A stretch of 64,000 bases of DNA from Vibrio sp. B1FLJ16 (GCF_905175385.1 NZ_HG992749.1:1612001-1676000), one strand, 5' to 3'. Shown: positions 43,329 through 53,171, counted from the stretch's first letter. Numbers and translations are program-made. The notes: generated by a model not told the origin, from the letters alone.

Positions 43329-45292
43329 TGGAAGATATGAATCAAGAAAATCCTTCTCAAGAAGAAAACATCCAAGAAACTTCGGAGCATCAGTCTCCTA
43401 AATTTAGCGTTGGTATCGACTTGGGTACCACCCACTGTGTTATGTCATTCGTTGACGCTCACGATGAAGACGCTCGTGTTGAAGTCATGCCGATTCCACA
43501 GTTGACGGCACCTGGTACGGTAGAGACGCACAGCCAATTAGGCTCGTTTTTATACCAACCCCACGAGCACGAAATGAATCCGCAGTCTCGCGTACTGCCT
43601 TGGTCAAGTGAACCTAAAGCATTGGTGGGAGCCATTGCCCGTAACCTGGGCTCAAAAACCCCAATTCGTTTGGTTGCCAGTGCAAAATCCTGGCTTTGCC
43701 ACGCTGGTATAAACCGTCGTGATGCATTCCTTCCGGCAGGCAGTCCTGAAGAAGTAGAAAAAGTATCACCGCTTCGTGCCACTGAACTTTACCTAGAACA
43801 TTTAAAAGACGCCTGGAATCACACTCATCCAAATCACAAACTGGCAGATCAGGATGTAACGATTACTGTTCCTGCGTCGTTCGACCCTGCAGCACGCGAT
43901 CTCACCGCTGAAGCGGCGCGTAATGTTGGTTTTTTGCACCTGACTCTATTAGAAGAGCCTCAGGCAGCACTGTATAACTGGATCGACAACAGCAATGATA
44001 AATGGCGTGATGAAGTTGAAGTCGGCGACATCGTTCTGGTTGTTGATATCGGCGGCGGTACCACTGACCTTTCTTTAGTTGAAGTTACTGAAGAAGAAGG
44101 CAACCTGACTCTCAATCGTATCGCAGTAGGTGAACATATCCTACTTGGCGGTGACAACATGGATCTTGCTCTTGCGTACCGCTTGAAAATGAAGCTGGCG
44201 CAAGATGGTAAAGAGCTACAACCGTGGCAGATACAGGCGATGACGCACGCGTGTCGTGATGCGAAAGAAGCACTATTGAACGACAGTGATCTACAATCTG
44301 TGCCAATTGTGGTTCCTAGCCGTGGCTCTAAGCTGCTAGGTGCAACGCTGAAAACAGAACTGACCCAGGAAGAAGTGCAGCAAACGCTGGTTGATGGTTT
44401 CTTCCCGAAAGTTGCGGTGTCTGACCACCCTGTCCAGCGTAATCGTGGTGCACTGACACAAATGGGGCTGCCTTACGCACAAGATGCTGGGATCACTCGT
44501 CACATTGCCGCATTCTTGTCTAAGCAGGCAAATGCGCTAAGTGGTGCGGAACCAACAGCAGATCAAGAGCATAATCCATTCGCTAACATGCCTGGTATGC
44601 CAGGCGCTGACACGAATCAATCAGCTGATTTCATCAAGCCAACGGCTATTCTGTTTAACGGTGGCGTATTAAAGTCGACATTATTGGCTTCTCGCTTAGA
44701 AGAAACCATTAATGAATGGTTAATCGAAGCAGATACCGAAATGGCAAAACGTCTGACTGGTGTTGATCTTGACCTTGCAGTCGCAAGCGGTGCAGCTTAC
44801 TACGGCTCAGTTCGCCGTGGCCAGGGTGTTCGTATCCGTGGTGGTATTGCTTCGGCTTATTATGTTGGTATTGAAAGTGCGATGCCAGCGATTCCGGGTA
44901 TGGCTCCTCCTATGGAAGCACTTTGTGTGGCTCCATTTGGTATGGAAGAAGGTTCTGACGTGGATGTACCAAGCCAGGAGTTCGGTTTGGTCATCGGCCA
45001 ACCGGTTAACTTCCAGTTCTTCGGCTCAACCGTTCGTCGTGAAGATCTGGCAGGTACCCATCTGGATCATTGGGCACCGGAAGAACTTGAAGAGCTTCCG
45101 GAGATTCAGGTAACGCTACCAGTTTCCGAAGGCCGTAGTGAAGGTGAAGTAGTTCCTGTTACTTTAGCTTCTCGCGTTACTGAACTTGGTACGCTTTACC
45201 TAGAAGCCATTGCCACCGATAACGGTCAAAAATGGCACGTTGAGTTCGATGTGCGTGAAGACGCGAAAAGCGACTCAAACGAAGAAGAATAA
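43328..45292 (+). CDS. Hsp70 family protein
   Basis: This 654-residue Hsp70-like protein has the actin-like ATPase signatures VGIDLGTTHCVMSFVD (phosphate 1), VVDIGGGTTDLSLVE (phosphate 2) and LFNGGVLKS (adenosine). An insert (NMPGMPGADTNQS) is present in the ATPase, and the C-terminal part is not a standard DnaK substrate-binding domain and ends in DSNEEE. It is therefore a DnaK paralogue of the YegD/HscC-like divergent group. No DnaJ or GrpE gene is nearby. It is coupled to DUF2760 ahead and followed by a second Hsp70. Confidence 0.9.
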   Translation: MEDMNQENPSQEENIQETSEHQSPKFSVGIDLGTTHCVMSFVDAHDEDARVEVMPIPQLTAPGTVETHSQLGSFLYQPHEHEMNPQSRVLPWSSEPKALVGAIARNLGSKTPIRLVASAKSWLCHAGINRRDAFLPAGSPEEVEKVSPLRATELYLEHLKDAWNHTHPNHKLADQDVTITVPASFDPAARDLTAEAARNVGFLHLTLLEEPQAALYNWIDNSNDKWRDEVEVGDIVLVVDIGGGTTDLSLVEVTEEEGNLTLNRIAVGEHILLGGDNMDLALAYRLKMKLAQDGKELQPWQIQAMTHACRDAKEALLNDSDLQSVPIVVPSRGSKLLGATLKTELTQEEVQQTLVDGFFPKVAVSDHPVQRNRGALTQMGLPYAQDAGITRHIAAFLSKQANALSGAEPTADQEHNPFANMPGMPGADTNQSADFIKPTAILFNGGVLKSTLLASRLEETINEWLIEADTEMAKRLTGVDLDLAVASGAAYYGSVRRGQGVRIRGGIASAYYVGIESAMPAIPGMAPPMEALCVAPFGMEEGSDVDVPSQEFGLVIGQPVNFQFFGSTVRREDLAGTHLDHWAPEELEELPEIQVTLPVSEGRSEGEVVPVTLASRVTELGTLYLEAIATDNGQKWHVEFDVREDAKSDSNEEE

Positions 45293-45299
45293 GTAAAAA

Positions 45300-45331
45300 T
45301 CAAACGGCATCCAAACGGGTGCCGTTTTTAA
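45300..45331 (+). terminator. Terminator-like hairpin between the two Hsp70 genes
   Basis: AAACGGCATCC pairs with GGGTGCCGTTT, followed by TTAAATT. It lies between genes that otherwise form one operon and could lower expression of the second Hsp70. Confidence 0.65.
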
Positions 45332-45347
45332 ATTCGCGAAGGTTTGT

Positions 45348-48170
45348 ATGACATCTCCTCGTTTCCTTGTTGGTATTGACCTTGGCACCACAAACACTGT
45401 GGTGGCTTACTGTGAAATCACTGACAACCTTGAACAATCCGAAGTATCCCTATTTGACATTGACCAATTGATTGGCCCCGGTGAAGTGGTTCGTAAACCA
45501 CTGTTACCCTCTTTCCGCTACCACCCTGCAGTAGGGCAAATCTCCCCGTCTGACCTAACGCTCCCTTGGGAAATCGAACCCGTTTCCGGCGATATCAAAA
45601 ACGTCATTGTTGGTGAGTGGGCTCGTGAGCTAGGCGCAAAAGTAGAAGGCCGCCAGGTATCCAGTGCGAAAAGCTGGTTATCACATCAAGCCGTCGATCG
45701 TAGCTCAGATATTCTTCCTTGGGCCGGCGCGCAAGACGTTGATAAAGTTTCGCCGGTTATTGCCAGCGCAAGTTATCTCAATCACATTCGACAAGCGTGG
45801 AATTACCGTCATCCAAGCAACAAGCTGGAAGATCAAGACGTGGTGGTTACTGTGCCCGCATCGTTCGATGAAACAGCACGCAAACTTACGCTTGAAGCCG
45901 CAGAACTGGCAGGCTTGAAAAAAATTGTACTGCTCGAAGAACCACAAGCGGTATGTTACGACTGGTATGCCCGCCATCAACAAACTGCAGCGGATGAGCT
46001 AAAAGAGCTGCCACTAATCCTCGTATGCGATGTGGGTGGCGGTACAACCGACTTGAGTTTGATTGAAGCCCGCTTTAACGAAGGTGATTTAGCACTGGAC
46101 CGTATTGGCGTTGGTGAACACTTGATGCTGGGTGGCGACAACCTCGACTTGGCATTGGCGCATCTGGCGGAAAGTCGCCTTTCTTTAAGTAACGGGGAAC
46201 AAAACAAGAAACTGACAGCAGCAAGCCTGACTAAGCTGATTCAGCAAACCCGCAAAGCGAAAGAAGACCTGCTTTCTGCAAATGCTCCCGAAGAAGTAAA
46301 AATTACCATGCTAGGCAGCGGCTCAAAACTACTTGGTGGTACGAAGAGTATTGCGCTGAGCAAAGAAGAAGTTCATCAAATAGCACTTGACGGATTCTTC
46401 CCTCTTTCCGATTTCAGTGAAGTGCCAGACAAGCGGCGTAGTGCGGTCGTAGAGTTCGGACTGCCTTATGTTGCTGACCCCGCGGTTAGTAAACACGTCG
46501 CGGAATTTCTTTCTCAACATCAACAAGTCTCCCGCGCTGCACTTGGCATCGAAGACGAAAAACAAAACGCAATTCCGGTTGGCTTACTACTTAATGGTGG
46601 TGTGTTTAACAGTGATCTTGTCACGCAGCGTGTCACCACCCTGCTCTCTGACTGGCGCAGCGCACCTGTCACTGTTTTGGATAACCCACATCCTGATTGG
46701 TCAGTCGCGCTTGGTGCAGTGGCGTTCGGTAAAGCTCGTCGTGGCGCACAACTAAAAATAGGTGGTGGCGCAGCTCGTTCATACTTCTTGCACCTTCAAG
46801 AAAAAAACAAGATGGGCAAAGCCCTTTGTTTACTTGCAAAAGGTACAGAAGAAGGTCATGAAATTCGCCTGAGCGGGCGTCGCTTTTCTCTCACACTTGG
46901 TGAACCAGTCCGCTTTAACCTGCTTACTTCAACGCATGACACTCTCACTAACAACACCGCTATTCAGAATGGTGTCATGGTTGATGTCGACCCAGACTTA
47001 TTTCAACCTCTGCTGCCATACATCACCACACTAGAAGGTGAAGGCGCAGCGCTGCATGCGAATCAGAAAGAGCGTGTTGAAGTACAACTTGCTTGCCAGT
47101 TGACTGAAGTGGGCACACTCAAGATGGAATGTGTCAGCGCAGAAGACGACAGCAAACGCTGGGGATTGGAGTTTGAAGTTCGTAATAAGCAAGCAGACGG
47201 CAGTGAAGAAGCCGAACTTCATCCAAGACTGAATGAATGTAAAGAACTGGTTGCTCGCCTGTACAGTGGCAACAAGAAAAGTGCCGACAGCAACGAAATC
47301 AAAACGCTAGCCAAAGATCTTGAGAAGCGATTGGGCAAGAGAGACGAATGGGATTTCACTACCCTACGTCAACTGTTCGATACCTTTGCTCAAGGCAGAA
47401 AACGTCGCCGCCGCTCAGAGCAACATGAGAAAAACTGGCTTCGTCTTGCAGGTTTTGCATTGCGTCCTGGCTTTGGTGATGCGACTGACTCTTGGCGTAT
47501 TGAACAAGTCTGGGGTCTCTATCAACAGAACATTCAGTTTAAAAACCATCAAGGATGGACTGACTGGTGGGTTTTCTGGCGTCGTATCGCCGGCGGACTG
47601 AGCCAGGAACAGCAAGAAACCATTCTGGCTGACATCGCCAAATATTTACATCCCGGCGCAATGAAAAACCCTCAATCAGCTAAAGCGGCACAAGAGATGG
47701 GTTACGAATCCATGGTGCGCCTGTCAGCTTCTCTTGAACATCTCGAAGTTGAAGATAAAGTCCTGCTAGCAACCTGGTTCCTGAGCAAAGCCATTAATCA
47801 CAATCAGTTTCAGCAAGGCCATTGGTGGGCATTGGGCCGTCTGGCATCGCGTACGCCGCTTTACGGCAGTCAACACAACGTGATTCCACGTGAACAAGCA
47901 GAACAGTGGCTTCCTAAATTGTTAGAACAAAACTGGCAAAAAGAACCAATGATTGCCTTTGCAGCAGTGATGATTTGTCGTAAAACCGGAGACCGATTGT
48001 TCGATATTTCAGATGACTACCGTGTGCAGGTTCTGGCAAAGCTGAAACAAAGTAAAGTGCCTGATTCCTGGGTTTCTTTGGTTGAAGAAGTGAAAGAGCT
48101 TTCCGAAAGTGAATCGAAACGTGTCTTTGGTGATGCTCTGCCAAATGGTTTAACGCTCGTTCATCACTAA
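45348..48170 (+). CDS. Hsp70 family protein with DUF3731 C-terminal region
   Basis: This 940-residue Hsp70-like protein has VGIDLGTTNTVVAYCE and VCDVGGGTTDLSLIE in the ATPase domain. The first about 610 residues parallel the neighbouring Hsp70 and share the AKSWL, QDV-VTVPASFD and LLEEPQA stretches, so the two are paralogues. The last 300 residues, helical and Trp-rich (GWTDWWVFWRRIAGGL), are the DUF3731 extension. A GAAGG site precedes the ATG. It is the last gene of the DUF2760-Hsp70-Hsp70 cassette. Confidence 0.9.
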   Translation: MTSPRFLVGIDLGTTNTVVAYCEITDNLEQSEVSLFDIDQLIGPGEVVRKPLLPSFRYHPAVGQISPSDLTLPWEIEPVSGDIKNVIVGEWARELGAKVEGRQVSSAKSWLSHQAVDRSSDILPWAGAQDVDKVSPVIASASYLNHIRQAWNYRHPSNKLEDQDVVVTVPASFDETARKLTLEAAELAGLKKIVLLEEPQAVCYDWYARHQQTAADELKELPLILVCDVGGGTTDLSLIEARFNEGDLALDRIGVGEHLMLGGDNLDLALAHLAESRLSLSNGEQNKKLTAASLTKLIQQTRKAKEDLLSANAPEEVKITMLGSGSKLLGGTKSIALSKEEVHQIALDGFFPLSDFSEVPDKRRSAVVEFGLPYVADPAVSKHVAEFLSQHQQVSRAALGIEDEKQNAIPVGLLLNGGVFNSDLVTQRVTTLLSDWRSAPVTVLDNPHPDWSVALGAVAFGKARRGAQLKIGGGAARSYFLHLQEKNKMGKALCLLAKGTEEGHEIRLSGRRFSLTLGEPVRFNLLTSTHDTLTNNTAIQNGVMVDVDPDLFQPLLPYITTLEGEGAALHANQKERVEVQLACQLTEVGTLKMECVSAEDDSKRWGLEFEVRNKQADGSEEAELHPRLNECKELVARLYSGNKKSADSNEIKTLAKDLEKRLGKRDEWDFTTLRQLFDTFAQGRKRRRRSEQHEKNWLRLAGFALRPGFGDATDSWRIEQVWGLYQQNIQFKNHQGWTDWWVFWRRIAGGLSQEQQETILADIAKYLHPGAMKNPQSAKAAQEMGYESMVRLSASLEHLEVEDKVLLATWFLSKAINHNQFQQGHWWALGRLASRTPLYGSQHNVIPREQAEQWLPKLLEQNWQKEPMIAFAAVMICRKTGDRLFDISDDYRVQVLAKLKQSKVPDSWVSLVEEVKELSESESKRVFGDALPNGLTLVHH

Positions 48171-48205
48171 ACCCTGCCTGCAGAAAATAGATATGCCCCA
48201 AACGC

Positions 48206-48239
48206 ACAACGCCCTTCTCACTGAAGGGCGTTGTTTTAT
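48206..48239 (+). terminator. Terminator of the Hsp70 cassette
   Basis: ACAACGCCCTTC pairs perfectly with GAAGGGCGTTGT (12 bp, TCACT loop), then TTTAT. Confidence 0.9.
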
Positions 48240-48262
48240 CTCACTTGCTCAACAAACGCGTG

Positions 48263-48457
48263 TTAGTTCATTTCTGTTGTAATCACCACATCGCGCGTCT
48301 CGTTATCCATATCGCTGATTCCGACCACTGAGACCTCGCGATCTGATAGAGTTTCAATCAAGCTGTCTTCTAATCCGCCATCGGCTAACCATTCATAAAA
48401 TTTATCTGCGACGCGCTCCGAACCTTCTCCAACAAACGTTAATGTGACCTTCTTCAT
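48263..48457 (-). CDS. Small acidic hypothetical protein
   Basis: This 64-residue acidic protein opens MKKVTLTFVGEGSERVADKF. I use the ATG at codon 12 of the longest frame, because GGAG lies eight bases before it. It has a small alpha/beta look with no known family. It converges on the Hsp70 cassette terminator. A real gene is likely given the ribosome site. Confidence 0.65.
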   Translation of the reverse strand: MKKVTLTFVGEGSERVADKFYEWLADGGLEDSLIETLSDREVSVVGISDMDNETRDVVITTEMN

Positions 48458-48511
48458 TTGTGACACTCCATCAATTTGCGATTCAGCCACTTAAGCGTAG
48501 TATGTTTGGCA

Positions 48512-48528
48512 TGTATACCCAAGTGACT
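48512..48528. repeat. Half copy of the TATACCC repeat
   Basis: GTATACCCAAGTGACTTCA matches the left end of the repeat family, with no right end nearby. It lies 23 bases before the glycosylase gene, so it is part of that gene's leader. Confidence 0.55.
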
Positions 48529-48550
48529 TCACCATGGACAAATTTCTAAT

Positions 48551-49237
48551 ATGAGTATCGAAAGATTTGACGACATTTACCAACGCGCTGCCGAGCGTAA
48601 AGGTGGTGACGACCAACTTGAAGACCTGCTTACGCTGCCGCTAAGTAAAGAAGAACTAGCGGCAATCCCTAACGATCGCTGGTTAGCGGCATTTTCAATG
48701 AAAGTATTCCAGAGCGGTATTTCCTGGAGTGTAGTACGTAAGAAATGGCCTAACTTTGAAGAAGTCTTTTTTGGCTTCAAAATCGAACCATTACTGATGC
48801 TCTCAGACGAACAATGGGAAGCGAAGGCAACCGACGCACGTATTATTCGTCATCACGCCAAAGTTATGTCTATCCCTGCCAACGCACGCATGATCCATGA
48901 AGCTACTATCGAATATGGTTCTTTCGGGAAAATGGTTGCAGACTGGCCGCAAGAAAAGATTACTGAGCTTTGGAGCTATCTGAAAAAGCACGGAAACCGC
49001 TTAGGTGGTAATACCGGGCCGTATACGTTACGCACGATGGGCGCTGATACTTTTATTATCTCCAACGACGTCGAGTCTTACCTTCGTAACTGCAAGATCA
49101 TCGAAGGCGGTAAAGACACTAAAAAGTCACTGGATGCGGCGACCAAAGCGTTTATGCAGTGGAAGCAAGAAAGTGGCAGAAGCTTAACGGAAATCAGCCA
49201 AATCATTGCATTCAGCACCGGTGATAACCGAATCTAA
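48551..49237 (+). CDS. DNA-3-methyladenine glycosylase I family protein
   Basis: This 228-residue member of the DNA-3-methyladenine glycosylase I (Tag)/HhH superfamily excises 3-methyladenine from alkylated DNA. The family parts FSMKVFQSGISWSVVRKKW and RIIRHHAKVMSIPANA are visible, and GGNTGPYTLRTMG and a late DVESYLRNC stretch follow. It is somewhat longer and more divergent than E. coli Tag; the zinc-binding cysteines of Tag are not evident. No strong ribosome site; a repeat half copy lies in its leader. Confidence 0.82.
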   Translation: MSIERFDDIYQRAAERKGGDDQLEDLLTLPLSKEELAAIPNDRWLAAFSMKVFQSGISWSVVRKKWPNFEEVFFGFKIEPLLMLSDEQWEAKATDARIIRHHAKVMSIPANARMIHEATIEYGSFGKMVADWPQEKITELWSYLKKHGNRLGGNTGPYTLRTMGADTFIISNDVESYLRNCKIIEGGKDTKKSLDAATKAFMQWKQESGRSLTEISQIIAFSTGDNRI

Positions 49238-49246
49238 CACATACCT

Positions 49247-49282
49247 AAGCTCGGTTTTCTAATCCAATGATACCGAGCTTTG
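49247..49282 (+). terminator. Terminator of the glycosylase gene
   Basis: AAGCTCGGT pairs with ACCGAGCTT around a 16-base loop, followed by TGTTAT. Moderate strength. Confidence 0.7.
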
Positions 49283-49584
49283 TTATCTCTAAATACTATC
49301 AAACCTTCCTCTAGCACATATAAAACGTATACTTAACTCACTTTTTCTCCTCTTTGAGCGTTGATTTCTATCAAGCTAGCTAAAATGGCAAATTAACATC
49401 ATTTTCACATAATCTTGTTACACTGCTGGGTTGCAGCAATAAAACGAATATTTCCATAGAGCAAATATTCAAAATCGAAACATTGTATCGTTTTTGGGTC
49501 TGCCTACTATTTGTGCTTGTAAACTTCCCATTTCGTTCAATAATGGTTCCATAACAATTTCAATAATTTAAGTCGGGAGGCGGG
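49283..49584. other. AT-rich promoter region of the mdlAB operon
   Basis: No gene is seen. The region is AT-rich and presumably holds the promoter of the ABC exporter operon. A strong GGGAGGCGGG ribosome site is at its right end. Confidence 0.5.
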
Positions 49585-51324
49585 ATGAGGATTTTCTGGC
49601 AGCTACGTTGGTATTTCAAACAAAAGTGGAAACACTATGTTGGCTCAATTTTATTACTGGCACTGATATCTGTCCTCCAATTGATACCACCAAAAGCAGT
49701 TGGGGTTATCGTTGATGGTGTTGTCGATAACACTTTAGACACAAATACCCTAGTTATGTGGCTGTTAGGCCTTACTGCTATATTTATCACAATCTATATC
49801 TGCCGAATTCTCTGGCGTATTTGGCTGTTTGGCGCAAGCTGGGAGCTGGGCACTATCCTGCGGAACAAACTATATCGCCACCTTTCAACCCAGCCTCCCC
49901 GCTTTTTCGAACGTTACAAAACCGGCGACTTAATGGCTCGCGGCACCAATGACGTGAGAAACATAGTAATGACCGCCGGCGAAGGTGTGCTTACCGCCGC
50001 AGATTCCTTAATTACAGGCATCGCAGTACTTATTGTTATGGTGACGCAGGTGAGCTGGAAACTCACGGTAATGGCACTACTGCCTATGCCGTTTCTTGCG
50101 ATCATCATTTTCTATATTGTGCGAATTCTTCATCAGCGCTTCCGCATTGCACAGGAAGCCTTCTCTACGATGTCAGATATGACTCAAGAATCGTTAAACG
50201 GCGTACGCATGCTGCGTGCTTTCGGGTTAGAAAAACAAGAACAACAACGTTTTGAAGATGTCGTAGACGACACAGGTGCAAAAAACATTGCGGTTGCGCG
50301 TGTAGATGCGCGTTTTGATCCCGCGATTCAACTGACTATCGGACTCTCGTTCTTGCTTAGCATTGCTGCAGGTGCTTATCTGGTCGACAAGGGAGAGATC
50401 TCCCTTGGTGATTTAACTGCTTTCACCATGTACCTCGGTCTGATGATTTGGCCAATGTTGGCATTTGCGTTTCTGTTTAATATTTTAGAACGTGGCTCTG
50501 CGGCCTGGAATCGCCTGCAGGAGATTTTTGATGAAAAACCGGAAATTGTCAGTGGTCATATCCCACTGCAAGACAAACCTCTGCCACTAAAAATTGATAT
50601 TAATGCGTTTCATTGGTCGGGTGATTTGCCTCCGGCTTTAGCTGATATCGATGTGACGCTAGAACCAGGAAAGATGCTTGGTATTGCAGGTCCAGTGGGA
50701 AGTGGTAAATCAACCTTGTTAACTCTGCTTCTTCGTCAGCACGATTTAGAAAACGGCACGATTAAATTTGGTGATGTATCAATTAAAGACGCTCAGCTGC
50801 CACAATGGCGAAACCGTTTTGCCGTGGTGAATCAAAGCCCGTTTCTGTTTTCGAAATCGATCTTCGACAACATCGCATTAGGTAGTCCAAATGCGTCTAA
50901 AGAAGATGTTTACCGTGCAGCGAAACTGGCTTGTATTCATGATGACATAGAGAAGTTTCCAGATGGATACAACACCGAAGTTGGCGAGAAAGGCATTACA
51001 CTTTCAGGCGGTCAGAAACAGCGTATTGCAATTGCACGAGCAATGCTACTCAATGCTCAGGTACTTGTTCTCGATGACGCGCTATCTGCCGTCGATGGTC
51101 GAACAGAACACCAGATCCTGAAGAACCTTGAAACACACTATCGTGATCAAGCCCTGATTGTTATTGCGCACCGCTTAACGGCACTCAAAGCCGCAGATGA
51201 GATTATCGTTTTAAATCACGGTCACATTACCGAGCGCGGTCGTCATTCTCTATTAGAACAGAACCAAGGGTGGTACGCAGAAATGTTACAGTACCAAAAA
51301 TTAGAACAGGCAATGGAGGAGTAA
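49585..51324 (+). CDS. mdlA: ABC multidrug exporter half, MdlA/SmdA type
   Basis: This 579-residue half-transporter has six membrane helices followed by an ATPase domain. Walker A is GPVGSGKSTL, the signature LSGGQKQRIAIARA, and Walker B VLVLDDALSAVD, where Asp replaces the catalytic Glu. That makes this the degenerate half of a heterodimer, as in E. coli MdlA and TM287/288-type exporters. The opening MRIFWQLRWYFKQKWKHYVG resembles E. coli MdlA. It forms a pair with the next gene, four bases away. Substrates are likely drugs or lipids. Confidence 0.9.
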   Translation: MRIFWQLRWYFKQKWKHYVGSILLLALISVLQLIPPKAVGVIVDGVVDNTLDTNTLVMWLLGLTAIFITIYICRILWRIWLFGASWELGTILRNKLYRHLSTQPPRFFERYKTGDLMARGTNDVRNIVMTAGEGVLTAADSLITGIAVLIVMVTQVSWKLTVMALLPMPFLAIIIFYIVRILHQRFRIAQEAFSTMSDMTQESLNGVRMLRAFGLEKQEQQRFEDVVDDTGAKNIAVARVDARFDPAIQLTIGLSFLLSIAAGAYLVDKGEISLGDLTAFTMYLGLMIWPMLAFAFLFNILERGSAAWNRLQEIFDEKPEIVSGHIPLQDKPLPLKIDINAFHWSGDLPPALADIDVTLEPGKMLGIAGPVGSGKSTLLTLLLRQHDLENGTIKFGDVSIKDAQLPQWRNRFAVVNQSPFLFSKSIFDNIALGSPNASKEDVYRAAKLACIHDDIEKFPDGYNTEVGEKGITLSGGQKQRIAIARAMLLNAQVLVLDDALSAVDGRTEHQILKNLETHYRDQALIVIAHRLTALKAADEIIVLNHGHITERGRHSLLEQNQGWYAEMLQYQKLEQAMEE

Positions 51325-51327
51325 CAG

Positions 51328-53106
51328 ATGAAACAGACGAGTACATTTAAGCGGTTGTTATCTTATCCATTGTCTCAGCCCAAACCTATGCTCAAGGGAT
51401 TAGCGTTACTGTTTATCGCAGCATTAGCAAGCGCAGGCGGGCCCTGGTTAATTCAGTATTTTATTGATGAACACATTGCTAAAGGTGATTACTCGCACAG
51501 TGTTTTGATCACGCTAGCCGCAGGTTACATTTCGCTTCAGATAATTTCAGCGACGTTCCAATACTTCCAGTCACTGCAGTTCAGTCTTGTCGCAACAAAC
51601 ACGATTAAGACGATTCGTAAACAAGTGTTTTCCGGAGTAATCAAGCAGCCACTTTCGGCTTTCGATTACACTCCAGCGGGTAAACTGGTCTCTCGAATCA
51701 CCAATGATACTGAGTCACTCCAGCAGTTCTACGAGCTTTTAATCGCAACTGTGGTTAAAAACGCAGTCATGATACTCGTAATGTTGGGCGTCATGTTCTT
51801 TATGAGCTGGCAACTGACTCTGGTTGTGCTTGTTCTGCTGCCAATAGTGATTGGCTTTATGTACCTGTTTAAGAAGCTCAGTACGGAGAGTTATCGTAGA
51901 ATGCGTGACTTGCTCACGGACATTAACGCTAACTTGAGTGAATCAATTCAAGGTATGAGTGTAATTCAGCTGATGCAGCAAGAGGAACGTTTTAACAAGC
52001 AGTTTAACGAGCTCACTGCAGAGCATCTGGTTGCGTCTAAGCAAGTCATTCGTCTAAACGGCTACCTACTGCGACCGTTGATGGATCTGTTAGCGGGTCT
52101 GGCTCTGATGAGTTTAGTGGCTATATTTGGCTTCAATGGCGTTGAGATGATTGGTGTTGGTGTACTATATGCGTTCATCAGTTACCTGGCTCGTGTTACT
52201 GAACCATTGATTGAAATGACTCAGCAACTTGCCCTACTGCAACAGGCATTAGTTTCAAGCGAGCGTGTTTTCGAACTTATTGATGCGAAAGAACAAACTT
52301 ATGGTGACGATAACCAAGAACTTCAAACTGGATCAATTGCAATCAAGAACCTGACGTTTAGCTACGATGGCAAACAAGATGTCTTAAAAGGTGTCTCACT
52401 GGAAGCTGCTCATCAGGATTTCATCGCACTGGTTGGCCATACCGGTAGTGGTAAAAGCACCCTTGCCTCGTTGCTAATGGGCTTTTACCCGACTGAAATA
52501 GGCGAACTGATGATTGATGGCCGTCCACTCAAGACCTTAGCGAAGCACGTTTTGCGTCAAGATGTAGCTATGGTTCAGCAAGATCCTCATATTCTTCCGG
52601 ATACCGTGCGAGAGAACATTTCATTGGGACGTTCGGTAGACGATACCGAGATTTGGGATGCACTAGATAAAGTAGGATTGTCTGAACAAATCCGTCGCTA
52701 CCCTAACGGGTTGGATACTCAGTTAGGTCAGGGTGAAACCAACCTTTCTGCGGGTCAGAAGCAGCTACTTGCTTTAGCTCGAGTACTGGTAGCTAAACCT
52801 AAGATTCTCATTTTAGATGAAGCAACGGCTAACATTGACTCTGGCACCGAAGCACTGATTCAAAAAAGCTTGTCGGTACTGCGTCAGAATATGACACTCG
52901 TCGTTATCGCTCACCGACTCTCTACCATTCTGGACGCAGACCAAATAGTCGTTCTCCACCATGGTGATTTGGTAGAAAAAGGAACGCACAAATCGCTTCT
53001 TTCTCAGAACGGACGCTACTCGCAAATGTACCAGTTACAGCAAGCGAGTCGGCATCTTCAAGAAATTGAGGAAGAAGAGGCAAATCAGTTGGAAGTGGCT
53101 GTCTGA
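51328..53106 (+). CDS. mdlB: ABC multidrug exporter half, MdlB/SmdB type
   Basis: This 592-residue partner half-transporter has six membrane helices and an ATPase with Walker A GHTGSGKSTL and a canonical Walker B LILDEATANID. The signature is LSAGQKQLLALARV, an unusual LSAGQ. It carries the intact catalytic Glu for the heterodimer's active site. GAGGAG precedes the ATG. A short repeat hairpin follows its stop and may end the transcript. Confidence 0.9.
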   Translation: MKQTSTFKRLLSYPLSQPKPMLKGLALLFIAALASAGGPWLIQYFIDEHIAKGDYSHSVLITLAAGYISLQIISATFQYFQSLQFSLVATNTIKTIRKQVFSGVIKQPLSAFDYTPAGKLVSRITNDTESLQQFYELLIATVVKNAVMILVMLGVMFFMSWQLTLVVLVLLPIVIGFMYLFKKLSTESYRRMRDLLTDINANLSESIQGMSVIQLMQQEERFNKQFNELTAEHLVASKQVIRLNGYLLRPLMDLLAGLALMSLVAIFGFNGVEMIGVGVLYAFISYLARVTEPLIEMTQQLALLQQALVSSERVFELIDAKEQTYGDDNQELQTGSIAIKNLTFSYDGKQDVLKGVSLEAAHQDFIALVGHTGSGKSTLASLLMGFYPTEIGELMIDGRPLKTLAKHVLRQDVAMVQQDPHILPDTVRENISLGRSVDDTEIWDALDKVGLSEQIRRYPNGLDTQLGQGETNLSAGQKQLLALARVLVAKPKILILDEATANIDSGTEALIQKSLSVLRQNMTLVVIAHRLSTILDADQIVVLHHGDLVEKGTHKSLLSQNGRYSQMYQLQQASRHLQEIEEEEANQLEVAV

Positions 53107-53128
53107 AATAACCACCCGTGAACAGTTT

Positions 53129-53171
53129 TACCCAAATAACCTCAAGATTCATTTCCTGATGTTATTTGGGC
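53129..53171. repeat. Short palindromic copy of the TATACCC repeat
   Basis: CCCAAATAAC (53131-53140) and GTTATTTGGG (53161-53170) form a perfect 10-bp inverted repeat with TACC-type flank and the CTCAAGATTC piece typical of the family's left end. It lies about 25 bases past the mdlB stop. Confidence 0.75.

Noticed and set aside
44760..45113. 117-codon plus-strand frame inside the first Hsp70 gene
   Set aside because: It lies wholly within the Hsp70 frame in a different phase and has no ribosome site.
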